DNA of 13,934 nucleotides from Pseudomonadota bacterium (GTDB lineage Bacteria; Pseudomonadota; Gammaproteobacteria; Pseudomonadales; UBA5518). Within the stretch, counting starts at the first letter, position 1; every line of letters begins with the position of its first letter. Positions 1 through 7,660 of the stretch are shown piece by piece. The DNA is taken from contig CAUJIL010000088.1 in the NCBI GenBank assembly GCA_963204845.1, forward strand, positions 1 to 13,934, in the 5' to 3' direction. The notes under the pieces are model-generated. The model saw only the letters and a program-made list of their open reading frames with translations. It made no database searches and was not told the DNA's origin. Position numbers and translations under genes: made by a program.

Positions 1-2898
1 GACCTGCTGGTCACGCTGGAGGCACTGTGCGCACGGGGAGCCGCACTGCCGCCAGCGCCGGTGTTCGCCGCGCCCGATACCGCTCGCCGCATGGCCTCGA
101 TCTATTACACCTCGGGCAGCACCGGGGCGCCCAAGGGCGCGATGATCCCCGAGAACATGCTGAAGCCGATGTGGAGCGTGGTGGCTCCGCTGCCCTTTTT
201 CTCGATCAGCTTCATGCCGCTCAACCACACCTCGGGCCGCAGCGCGCTGTTCGCCGCGCTGGGTTGCGGCGGACTGTGCCACTTCACTGCCAGGCGCGAC
301 CTGTCGACGCTGTTCGACGACATCCGCGTCGTGCGTCCCACCAACCTGACGCTGGTACCGCGGGTCTGCGAAATGATCTACCAGCAGTTCCAGGTCGAAC
401 TGGAACGGCGGCGCGACCATGCCGCGGACCTGGCAGCACTCGAGCGGGAAATCATGGCGAAGATCCGCGACGAGTTGCTGGGCGGCCGCGTGCTGAGCGT
501 GCACTACGCGTCGGCGCCGCTCGCGGCGGAGCTGCGCCGGTTCATGGAGGAATGCCTCGGCCTGCGCATGAACGACAGCTACGGCGCCACCGAGATGATC
601 ACGGTCACCGTGAACAACCGCGTGCAGCGCCCGCCGGTGATCGACTACCGCCTCGACGACGTGCCCGAGCTGGGCTACTTCAGGACCGACAAGCCGCATC
701 CGCGCGGCGAGCTGTGCGTGAAGAGCGACACCATGATGCTGGGCTACTACAAGCGCCCCGACATCACGGCGCAGGTCTTCGACGCGGACGGCTATTACCG
801 CACCGGCGACATCATGGCCGAAATTGCCCCCGACCAGCTGGTCTACCTCGACCGGCGCAACAACGTGCTCAAGCTGGCGCAGGGCGAGTTCGTCGCCATC
901 GCGCACCTCGAGTCGCTGTACACCAACGGCCATCCCGCGATCCGCCAGGCCTATCTGTACGGCAACAGCGAGCGCGCCTTCCTGCTCGGCGTGCTGGTGC
1001 CCGACCAGGAGCTGCTGCGCGACAAAGGGGTTGCCGGCGATCCCGTTGCCATCAAGGCGCTGCTGCGCGAGGCAGTGGACGCGGTGGCGCGCGCCGAGGG
1101 ACTGGCGGCCTGCGAGGTGCCACGCGATTTCATCGTCGAGCACGAGCCGTTCAGCACCGAGAACGGGCTGCTGGCGGGAATCGGCAAGTACCAGCGCCCG
1201 ACGTTCCGCGAGCGCTACGCGGGACGGCTGGAGCGCATGTACGAGGACATCGACGCCAACCGCAGCGCCGAACTCGAAGCGCTGCGTCGCCACGGCAGCG
1301 ACGCGCCGCTGCTCGATACCGTGGCGCAGGCCGCACGCGCGATCCTCGGCATCAAGCACATCGCGCTCGATCGCCCCGCGAGCTTCGCCGCGCTCGGCGG
1401 CGATTCGCTGACCTCGCTGGCGTTCTCGCAGCTGCTCGAGGAGATCTACGGCATCGAGGTGCCGGTGTCGGTGATCACCAACCCGACCGGCAGCCTGCAA
1501 CAGCTCGCCGCGTGGATCGGGCAAGCGCGCGCGGACGTCGGCACGCGCGCCAGCTTTGCCGCGGTGCACGGGCGGGGCGCCACCACGATCAGAGCCGCCG
1601 ACCTGACGCTGGAACGCTTCATCGACGCCGACACGCTGGCGCGCGCCGGCGAGGCCGCCGCGCCGCCGGAGGCGATCCGCTGCGTGCTGCTGACCGGCGC
1701 CAACGGCTACCTCGGCCGTTTCCTGTGCCTGGAATGGCTGGAGCGCGTGGCCGCTGACGGCGGCACGATGATCTGCATCGCGCGCGGCGAGGACGCCGCC
1801 GCGGCACGACGTCGCATCGCCGCGGCCTTTGCCTCGGGCGACCCCGGACTGGAGCGGCATTTCGAGCGGCTCGCCGGCGCGCACCTGGAGGTGCTGGCCG
1901 GCGACATGGACGCACCCCGGCTGGGGTTGGCCGCCGCGGACTGGGAGCGACTGGCGCGCACGGTGGACCTGATCGTGCACCCGGCCGCGCTGGTGAACCA
2001 CGTGCTGCCCTACGAACAGCTGTTCGGGCCGAACGTGGCCGGCACCGCCGAACTCCTTCGCCTCGCGCTCACGCACCGGCGCAAGCGCTTCGTGAACGTC
2101 TCGACGATGGGCGCGGCGATCCTCGCCGACGGCACGCTGCTCGACGAGGACGGTGACGTGCGCCTCAGCACCCCGCTGCGCCGGCTCGACGCCAACCGTT
2201 ACGCCGACGGCTACGCGAACAGCAAATGGGCCGCCGAGGTGCTGCTGCGCGAGGCGCACCAGCGCTTCGGCCTGCCGGTGGCGGTGTTTCGCTGCGACAT
2301 GATCCTCGCGCACAGCCGCTACCGCGGCCAGATCAACGTCCCCGACATGTTCACGCGCTGGCTGCTGAGCGTGGTACTGACCGGGCTGGCGCCGCGTTCG
2401 TTCCACGCGGCGGACACCGTGCGCCCCCACTACGACGGGCTGCCGGTCGACTTCACGGCGCGCGCGATCACGACCATCGGGGCCGCCGCCGGCGAGGGTT
2501 TCCATACCTACCATGTGGTGAACCCGCACGACGACGGCGTCTCGCTCGACAGCTTCGTCGACTGGGCGATCGAGGCCGGGCACGCGATCCGGCGCATCGA
2601 GGACTACGACGACTGGTACCGGCGTTTCGAGACCGCGTTGCGTGCGCTGCCCGAGCAGCAGCGGCAGCACTCCTCGCTGCCACTGCTGCACCTGTTCCGC
2701 CAGCCGCTGCCGGCGCACGTGAGCGGTCCGGCGCCAGCCCCGGCCTTCGTGCGCGCGGTGAACACGCACCGGGTCGGCGGCGACCAGGGCATCCCGCACC
2801 TGTCGCGCGAGTTCATCGGCAAATGCCTGGCCGATATCGCGCTGCTCGGTGTGGTCATGGTTCGGCCGCTGGCCGAACCTGCGGCACCGCTCGCGTAG
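1..2898 (+). CDS. car: Carboxylic acid reductase (A-T-R), 5'-truncated by window
   Basis: This enzyme adenylates a carboxylic acid with ATP, loads it on a phosphopantetheine arm, and reduces the thioester to an aldehyde with NADPH. The frame is open from base 1, so the true start lies upstream; 965 residues are visible. Full-length Nocardia-type enzymes have about 1,170, so roughly 200 N-terminal residues are missing. Counting from base 1, the AMP-binding P-loop YTSGSTGAPKG begins at residue 36. The carrier motif LGGDSL has its pantetheine serine near residue 469. The reductase Rossmann motif TGANGYLG starts at 565, and the SDR-type YxxxK (YANSK) is at 738-742. A partner phosphopantetheinyl transferase is needed and is not in the window. 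The last 12 residues (codons 2860-2895) and the TAG are encoded inside a palindromic repeat, so the C-terminus looks extended beyond the usual end. The GTG at 61 is not a credible start. Natural substrate unknown. Confidence 0.93.
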   Translation, partial: DLLVTLEALCARGAALPPAPVFAAPDTARRMASIYYTSGSTGAPKGAMIPENMLKPMWSVVAPLPFFSISFMPLNHTSGRSALFAALGCGGLCHFTARRDLSTLFDDIRVVRPTNLTLVPRVCEMIYQQFQVELERRRDHAADLAALEREIMAKIRDELLGGRVLSVHYASAPLAAELRRFMEECLGLRMNDSYGATEMITVTVNNRVQRPPVIDYRLDDVPELGYFRTDKPHPRGELCVKSDTMMLGYYKRPDITAQVFDADGYYRTGDIMAEIAPDQLVYLDRRNNVLKLAQGEFVAIAHLESLYTNGHPAIRQAYLYGNSERAFLLGVLVPDQELLRDKGVAGDPVAIKALLREAVDAVARAEGLAACEVPRDFIVEHEPFSTENGLLAGIGKYQRPTFRERYAGRLERMYEDIDANRSAELEALRRHGSDAPLLDTVAQAARAILGIKHIALDRPASFAALGGDSLTSLAFSQLLEEIYGIEVPVSVITNPTGSLQQLAAWIGQARADVGTRASFAAVHGRGATTIRAADLTLERFIDADTLARAGEAAAPPEAIRCVLLTGANGYLGRFLCLEWLERVAADGGTMICIARGEDAAAARRRIAAAFASGDPGLERHFERLAGAHLEVLAGDMDAPRLGLAAADWERLARTVDLIVHPAALVNHVLPYEQLFGPNVAGTAELLRLALTHRRKRFVNVSTMGAAILADGTLLDEDGDVRLSTPLRRLDANRYADGYANSKWAAEVLLREAHQRFGLPVAVFRCDMILAHSRYRGQINVPDMFTRWLLSVVLTGLAPRSFHAADTVRPHYDGLPVDFTARAITTIGAAAGEGFHTYHVVNPHDDGVSLDSFVDWAIEAGHAIRRIEDYDDWYRRFETALRALPEQQRQHSSLPLLHLFRQPLPAHVSGPAPAPAFVRAVNTHRVGGDQGIPHLSREFIGKCLADIALLGVVMVRPLAEPAAPLA

Positions 2899-2994
2899 GT
2901 CCGGGCTGTGCCCGGACATTGGTCCGTCCGGTCATTCGTTCGGCCACAGGCCGAACCTACGCGGACATTCGTTCGGCCGCAGGCCGAACCTACG
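2861..2994. repeat. Palindromic intergenic repeat cluster between convergent genes
   Basis: There are four short perfect hairpins, each with 7-bp arms and a 3-nt loop. TTCGGCC/GGCCGAA pairs lie at 2861-2877, 2939-2955 and 2972-2988. TCCGGGC/GCCCGGA lies at 2900-2916. The last two TTCGGCC copies sit in a direct tandem repeat of period 33, each followed by CCTACG. The mirror sequence CGTAGGT is at 2894-2900. The cluster fills the gap between the reductase gene and the SDR gene and overlaps both 3' ends. It has no T-run, so it is not a classical intrinsic terminator, but it could fold as an mRNA 3' hairpin on either strand. The same family recurs at 8385-8434. This is REP-like architecture; I do not assign it to a named family. 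Confidence 0.85.
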
Positions 2995-3886
2995 ACACGC
3001 CGGTCATCTGCTCCGACAGCCACCACAGCCGCTCGGCGAGGTCGTCGTCGCGGGCCTGCGCGCTCGGCTGCACACGCACCGCCTCGCCGCGCATTTCCAT
3101 CCAGCGCGCCGGGCCGAAGTAGTCCCCCGCCGCCGCGCCGGGATCGACCGCGGCCCTGAGGATCGGCCAGGCGCCTGCTTCCACCGGCTGCGCGATCAGC
3201 CGGTTCAGCACCGTCATGTACCGGGAATGCCGTTCCAGTTCGCTGGCGGTCACGCCCGGGTGCGCCGCGACAACCAGCGGATTGCCGCCCTGCCCGGCCA
3301 GCCTGCGCGCCAATGCGCGCGCGAACAGCAGGTTGGCCAGTTTGCTGTCGGAGTACGCGCGGCCGGTGTTGTAGGGGCGCGACTTCCAGTGCGGGTCCGC
3401 CAGATCGAGGCGCGCGTGCTTGTGCGAGAGGCTGCCGACCACCACCACGCGTGAACCCGCGGTGCGCACCAGCAGCGGGAGCAGCCGCAGGGTCAGCGCG
3501 AAGTGCCCCAGATGGTTGGTACCAAACTGCATCTCGTAACCGTCGGCGGTCAGCGCGTAGGGGCACATCATCACGCCGGCGTTGTCGATCAGCACGTCGA
3601 GGCGCTGGCACTCGTTGCCGATGCCGGCCGCGAAACGCTCGACCGAGACGAGGCTCGCCAGATCGAGCTCGCGCACCAGCAGGTCCGCCCGCGGATGCCG
3701 CGCGCGAATCTGCTCCGCCGCCCGCGCGCCCTTCGCGGTGTCGCGCACCGCGAGCACCACCGTCGCGCCATGGGCCGCCAGCACGCGCGCGGTCTCCTGG
3801 CCGATCCCGCCGCTGGCGCCGGTCACGACCATCACGCGCCCGTTCTGGGCAGCCATGGCCTCGACACTCCAGGCAGTAGCGGTCAT
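2990..3886 (-). CDS. Short-chain dehydrogenase/reductase (retinol-dehydrogenase-like)
   Basis: This is a 298-residue NAD(P)-dependent oxidoreductase of the SDR superfamily, likely cytosolic and acting on an alcohol/carbonyl pair. Visible motifs are the cofactor loop TGASGGIG (22-29), DNAG (101-104, the usual NNAG), the tetrad asparagine in GTNHLGHF (N124), the serine in VGSLSH (152 or 154), and the catalytic YSDSK (Y178, K182). The set GTNHLGHF, YSDSKLAN and HPGV is typical of the retinol dehydrogenase/protochlorophyllide-reductase-like branch. The chosen ATG (3884-3886) follows a GAGGA-type ribosome site. A second ATG ten codons later lacks one. The gene converges on the carboxylic acid reductase and diverges from the operon starting at 3995. 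Its TAG stop is supplied by the repeat cluster. A role in interconverting the reductase's aldehyde products is only an inference from position. Confidence 0.9.
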   Translation of the reverse strand: MTATAWSVEAMAAQNGRVMVVTGASGGIGQETARVLAAHGATVVLAVRDTAKGARAAEQIRARHPRADLLVRELDLASLVSVERFAAGIGNECQRLDVLIDNAGVMMCPYALTADGYEMQFGTNHLGHFALTLRLLPLLVRTAGSRVVVVGSLSHKHARLDLADPHWKSRPYNTGRAYSDSKLANLLFARALARRLAGQGGNPLVVAAHPGVTASELERHSRYMTVLNRLIAQPVEAGAWPILRAAVDPGAAAGDYFGPARWMEMRGEAVRVQPSAQARDDDLAERLWWLSEQMTGVS

Positions 3887-3994
3887 CGTTATATCCTCGC
3901 TTTTTACTTACGTATCAGAATAACCCCAAAGCGTCCGCGTGCACTACTCTGCCAGCGGCACGCGCAGGCTGATCACATCCGGGAGAGGAACGAC
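3887..3994. promoter_or_regulatory. Divergent promoter region, SDR gene / three-gene operon
   Basis: These 108 bases separate two divergent genes and contain an A+T-rich patch (about 3887-3930) that stands out in this GC-rich DNA. It must hold promoters for both directions, but I could not pick a convincing -35/-10 pair on either strand. A small TACGTA palindrome is at 3910-3915. No extended operator is evident. The right end carries the GAGAGGA ribosome site (3983-3989) of the next gene. Confidence 0.35.
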
Positions 3995-5140
3995 ATGAAA
4001 AACGATCTGTGCCGGCAACTGGGAATCGAACTGCCGATCTTCGCTTTCTCGCACTGCCGCGACGTGGTCGCCGCGGTGTCGCGCGCAGGCGGTATCGGCG
4101 TGCTGGGCGCCGCGGGTTTCACGCCCGATCAACTGCGCCAGGAGCTCGACTGGATCCAGTCCCGCATCGGTGACCGGCCGTTCGGCATCGACGTGATCAT
4201 GCCCAAGAAGTTCGAGGCCGGCGCGGTCCCTGACCTGCAGTCGATGATCCCGGAAGACCACAAGGCGTGGGTCGAAAGCGTGCTGGCGCGCTACGGCATC
4301 GCGCCGCTGCCCCCCGGCGGCGGCGACGGCGCGGAGGCGCACGGCGGCATCAGCGGCGAGCAGATCGGCTGGACCCACGAGATCTGCCGCGCGCTGCTGG
4401 AGGTCGCCTTCGGCTATCCGGGGTTGAAGGTCATGGTCAACGCGCTCGGCACGCCGCCCGAGGACATACTCGCCGAGTGCCGCGCGCGCGGCATCCTGGT
4501 CGGCGCGCTCGCCGGCAAGGTGCAGCACGCGGTCGCGCACCGCGACGGCGGGGTCGATTTCATCATCGCGCAGGGCCACGAGGCCGGCGGCCACACCGGC
4601 GAGATCACCACCATGGTGCTGGTCCCACAGGTGGTCGATGCCGTGGCGCCGCTGCCGGTGCTCGCCGCCGGCGGCATCGCCAGCGGCCGCCAGATGGCGG
4701 CCGCGATGGCGCTCGGTGCATCCGGCGTGTGGTGCGGCTCGGTCTGGCTGACCACGCCGGAGTCCGAGGTGGCGCCGCTGCCGCGGCGCAAGCTGCTGGC
4801 CGCCGACAGCGGGCAGACGGTGCGCTCGCGCGTGATTTCGGGCAAGCCGGCGCGCATGCTGCGCTCGGCGTGGACCGATGCCTGGGAAAAGCCCGACTGC
4901 CCGGGCTTCCTGCCGCTGCCGTTGCAGGGCATCCTGACGCAGGAGGCGCATCTGCGCATCGCGCGTGCGAACAACGAGCAACTGGCGTTCTATCCGTGCG
5001 GCCAGGCGATCGGCATGTGCAACGACGAGCGCGACTGCCGCAGCGTGATCGCCGACATGGTGAACGAGTACGTGGATACCGTGGAACGGCTGGGCCGCTC
5101 GCTCGCGGAGGCGGGACCCGAGAGCACAGGAGACCGATGA
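3995..5140 (+). CDS. Nitronate monooxygenase / 2-nitropropane dioxygenase family flavoprotein
   Basis: This 381-residue TIM-barrel FMN enzyme belongs to the family that includes nitronate monooxygenases and FabK-like enoyl reductases. Visible are the N-terminal barrel segment AGGIGVLGAAGF (31-42), the family signature QGHEAGGHTGE (193-203) whose H200 matches the catalytic histidine, and the phosphate-binding LAAGGIASGRQ (223-233) followed by MALGASGVWCGS. The overall pattern, including FAFSHCRDVVAAVSRAGG near the N-terminus, recalls a mycobacterial subgroup annotated as nitronate monooxygenase (from memory, unverified). The ATG at 3995 follows GAGAGGA with a 5-nt gap, so the longer open frame upstream is not used. 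The gene overlaps the next by ATGA (5137-5140), so translation is coupled. With acyl-CoA genes as partners, a flavin-dependent redox step on a CoA ester is as likely as nitronate detoxification. Confidence 0.9.
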   Translation: MKNDLCRQLGIELPIFAFSHCRDVVAAVSRAGGIGVLGAAGFTPDQLRQELDWIQSRIGDRPFGIDVIMPKKFEAGAVPDLQSMIPEDHKAWVESVLARYGIAPLPPGGGDGAEAHGGISGEQIGWTHEICRALLEVAFGYPGLKVMVNALGTPPEDILAECRARGILVGALAGKVQHAVAHRDGGVDFIIAQGHEAGGHTGEITTMVLVPQVVDAVAPLPVLAAGGIASGRQMAAAMALGASGVWCGSVWLTTPESEVAPLPRRKLLAADSGQTVRSRVISGKPARMLRSAWTDAWEKPDCPGFLPLPLQGILTQEAHLRIARANNEQLAFYPCGQAIGMCNDERDCRSVIADMVNEYVDTVERLGRSLAEAGPESTGDR

Positions 5141-5946
5141 TGAGCGACATCCTCTACGAACGCCGCGGCGCCGTCGCGTGGATCACGATCAACCGCCCGG
5201 AGGCGAGCAACACGCTGAGCCCGGCCGCCTTCGTCGCACTGGCCGATGCCTGGCAGGAGGTACGCGACGACGCGGAGGTCCGCGTCGCGGTGCTGACCGG
5301 TGCCGGCGATCGCGATTTCTGCTGCGGCGGCGACCTCAGCGGCCTGATCCCGCTGTGGAGCGGCGTGCGCCAGCCGCAGAACGCCGTCGAGGAACGCCTG
5401 CTGGCCGACCACGCCATCGCCGACAAGATGCTGCTGAAGGGCGAACCGCTGTACAAACCGGTGGTCGCCGCGGTCAACGGTCGCGCGCTCGGCGGCGGGT
5501 GCGAGCTGCTGCAGGCCACCGACGTGCGCATCGCCGCCAGCCACGCGCAGTTCGGGCTGCCGGAACCGAAGGTGGGTATCGTTCCGGGCGGCGGATCGAT
5601 GGTACGGCTCGCGCGCCAGTTGCCGTACGCGCACGCGATGCGCCTGCTGCTGACCGGCGAGCCGATCGACGCCACCACCGCGCTCGCGTGGGGCCTGGTC
5701 AGCGAGGTGGTCGCGCCGCACGAACTGGGCACGCGCGCCGAGGCCGTTGCCGCGCGCATCGCCGCCAACGCCCCGCTCGCGCTCGCGGCGATCAAGCGTA
5801 CCGTGCTCGAGAGCCATACCGAGGCGTGGAACGCGGCGTTCACGCGCGAGGCGCAGGAATCGGCGCGCGTCATGATGAGCCGCGATGCGCGCGAGGGCCC
5901 GCGTGCGTTCAAGGAGAAGCGGGAACCGCAGTTCACCGGGGAGTAA
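5137..5946 (+). CDS. Enoyl-CoA hydratase/isomerase family protein
   Basis: This 269-residue crotonase-fold protein probably adds water to a trans-2-enoyl-CoA. Both glutamates used by classical hydratases are present at the correct 20-residue distance: E123 in LGGGCE and E143 in FGLPEPKVGIVPGGG. The oxyanion-hole segment DRDFCCGGDL lies near residues 58-67. Other crotonase activities such as isomerase or hydrolase cannot be excluded from the fold alone. Two tandem ATGs occur. The first (5137) overlaps the upstream stop as ATGA, while the second (5140) is better spaced from the AGGAGA ribosome site at 5128-5133 and would give 268 residues. The gene is the middle member of the operon and ends 5 nt before the acyl-CoA synthetase start, which fits a beta-oxidation-like module. 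Confidence 0.9.
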   Translation: MMSDILYERRGAVAWITINRPEASNTLSPAAFVALADAWQEVRDDAEVRVAVLTGAGDRDFCCGGDLSGLIPLWSGVRQPQNAVEERLLADHAIADKMLLKGEPLYKPVVAAVNGRALGGGCELLQATDVRIAASHAQFGLPEPKVGIVPGGGSMVRLARQLPYAHAMRLLLTGEPIDATTALAWGLVSEVVAPHELGTRAEAVAARIAANAPLALAAIKRTVLESHTEAWNAAFTREAQESARVMMSRDAREGPRAFKEKREPQFTGE

Positions 5947-5951
5947 GGGAG

Positions 5952-7535
5952 ATGGCGAAGACGGTATTCGAGCTCGCCTGCGAGCGTGCGCCCGAGGGCA
6001 TGGAGATCGCGGCGGTGGCCGCGGCCGATCCGCGGCGCGTTGCGCTGTGGTCGGAACGCGGCGAGATGAGCTTCGCCGAACTGAACGCCGCCGCGAACCG
6101 ACTGGTCCGGCGCCTGCGCGCAGCCGGGCTCGCGCGCGGCGACGCCGTCGCGCTGGTGTGCGGCAACCGCAACGAGTTCGCGGTGGTGCGCTTCGCGACC
6201 CACCGCGCGGGGCTGCGGCTCACGCCGATCAACTGGCACCTCGCACCCGACGACATCCGCTACATCGTCGAGAACTGCGAGGCGAAGGCGCTGTTCCTCG
6301 ACACCCGCGTGGCGAACGTGGCCGCGGGCTGCGCGCAGATCGCGGCGCTCGAACTGCTGGTCGGCATCGGCGGCGAGCTGCCGGGCTACCTCGGCTGGCA
6401 CGAGGCGCTGGCGGGCATGGACGACAGCGACATCCCCGATCCCGTGCTCGGCAACACGATGCTCTACACCTCGGGAACCACCGGTCGCCCCAAGGGCGTG
6501 TTCCGCGCACTGCCCGATCCACGGCACGCCGCGCACCTGCAGCAACTGTTGACCGCGGTGTTCCAGTTCGATCCCGCCAGCGGATCCGACCGCGCGCTGG
6601 CGACCGGACCGCTGTACCACACCGGTCCCTTCGCGCTGTGTTTCACCACGCCGCTCACCGCCGGCATCGGCGCCGTCGTGATGGATCGCTGGGAGCCGGA
6701 GAAAATGCTGGCACTGGTAGAGCAGTACCGGATCACGCACACCTTCTGCGTGCCGACCATGTTCAACCGTCTGCTGCAGTTGCCCGATGCCACACGGCTG
6801 CGCTACGACGTCTCCAGCCTGCGCTTCGTGATCCACGGCGCCGCGCCGTGCTCGGTCGACACCAAGCGGCGCATGATCGACTGGTGGGGACCGATCCTGT
6901 GGGAGATGTTCGCCGGCACCGAGGGCCAGGGCACGATCGTCAGCCCGCAGGAGTGGCTGGCCAAACCCGGCACCGTGGGGCGTCCGGCGCCGGGGCAGCT
7001 GCGCATCCTCGACGACGCCGGCAACGAGGTGCCGCGCGGGCAGTCGGGCACTGTCTACCTGGTGAATCCGGGCGGCAGCGCCTTCGAGTATTACAAGGAT
7101 CCGCAGAAGACCGCCTCGGCGGTGCGTGACGGCTACTTCACCGCCGGCGACATCGGTTACCTCGACGAGGACGGCTACCTGTTTCTCAGCGGACGCAGCG
7201 CCGAGGTGATCATCGCCGGCGGCGTGAACATCTACCCGCAGGAGATCGACGATGTGCTGGCAACGCACCGCGCGATAGCCGACGTCGCCTGCGTTGGCGT
7301 GCCGAACGAGGATCTGGGCGAGGAGATCAAGGCGGTGGTGGAACTGCGCGCGGGTTTCAGCGGCGACGACGCACTGCGCCAGTCGCTGATGGATCTGTGC
7401 GCCGAACGTCTCGCCAAGCAGAAATGGCCGCGCAGCATCGATTTCGTCGCCACGCTGCCGCGTTCGCCGGCCGGCAAGGTGCTGCGCAGCGCGCTGCGCC
7501 AGGCGTACTGGGCCGGCCGCGAGCGGCAGATCTGA
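5952..7535 (+). CDS. Acyl-CoA synthetase (class I adenylate-forming, AMP-binding)
   Basis: This 527-residue ligase makes an acyl-adenylate from ATP and a carboxylic acid and transfers the acyl group to CoA. The P-loop YTSGTTGRPKG is at 172-182 and the GTE motif at 322-324. The ribose-binding aspartate is D400 in TAGDIGYLDEDG. GRSAEVI with R415 and GGVNIYPQEI form the hinge and C-terminal core. The catalytic lysine is K509 in SPAGKVLR. Length and motif set match FadD/CaiC-like synthetases of fatty, terpenoid or steroid side-chain acids, but substrate cannot be deduced. It is the last gene of the operon, 5 nt after the hydratase stop. The purine-rich AAGGGAG abuts the ATG with no spacer, which is odd. 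No upstream in-frame start exists, so initiation probably relies on coupling; the ATG at 6000 is the alternative. Confidence 0.92.
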   Translation: MAKTVFELACERAPEGMEIAAVAAADPRRVALWSERGEMSFAELNAAANRLVRRLRAAGLARGDAVALVCGNRNEFAVVRFATHRAGLRLTPINWHLAPDDIRYIVENCEAKALFLDTRVANVAAGCAQIAALELLVGIGGELPGYLGWHEALAGMDDSDIPDPVLGNTMLYTSGTTGRPKGVFRALPDPRHAAHLQQLLTAVFQFDPASGSDRALATGPLYHTGPFALCFTTPLTAGIGAVVMDRWEPEKMLALVEQYRITHTFCVPTMFNRLLQLPDATRLRYDVSSLRFVIHGAAPCSVDTKRRMIDWWGPILWEMFAGTEGQGTIVSPQEWLAKPGTVGRPAPGQLRILDDAGNEVPRGQSGTVYLVNPGGSAFEYYKDPQKTASAVRDGYFTAGDIGYLDEDGYLFLSGRSAEVIIAGGVNIYPQEIDDVLATHRAIADVACVGVPNEDLGEEIKAVVELRAGFSGDDALRQSLMDLCAERLAKQKWPRSIDFVATLPRSPAGKVLRSALRQAYWAGRERQI

Positions 7536-7598
7536 GCGACGCCCGTCGGGAGCGGTGCTGCGCGACGTGCGCACGATCACGCCTCCGGCAGCCGACGG

Positions 7599-7626
7599 TT
7601 GCCAGCACGGGCAGATGGGCTAACCT
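7599..7626 (+). promoter_or_regulatory. Candidate promoter of the lytic transglycosylase gene
   Basis: TTGCCA at 7599-7604 matches five of six -35 bases. After a 16-nt spacer comes TAACCT (7621-7626), a weak -10. A start near 7633 would leave about 28 nt before the ATG at 7661. This is pattern matching only, in a 125-nt gap. Confidence 0.3.
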
Positions 7627-7660
7627 TGGAGCACCAGGCCGAACACCGTCACGCAGCGCG

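Noticed and set aside
2604..3611. Minus-strand open frame of 335 codons overlapping the SDR and reductase genes
   Set aside because: Out of frame with the SDR, whose motifs are all present in the other frame; it also reads through the repeat cluster.
7566..7575. Perfect 10-bp palindrome CGTGCGCACG in the gap before the transglycosylase gene
   Set aside because: Short GC palindromes are frequent in such GC-rich DNA, and it is not placed at a convincing promoter.
5154..7580. Minus-strand open frame of 808 codons opposite the hydratase and synthetase genes
   Set aside because: It is antisense to two genes with complete catalytic motifs. Long antisense frames are expected at this GC content, and the translation has no domain-like pattern.
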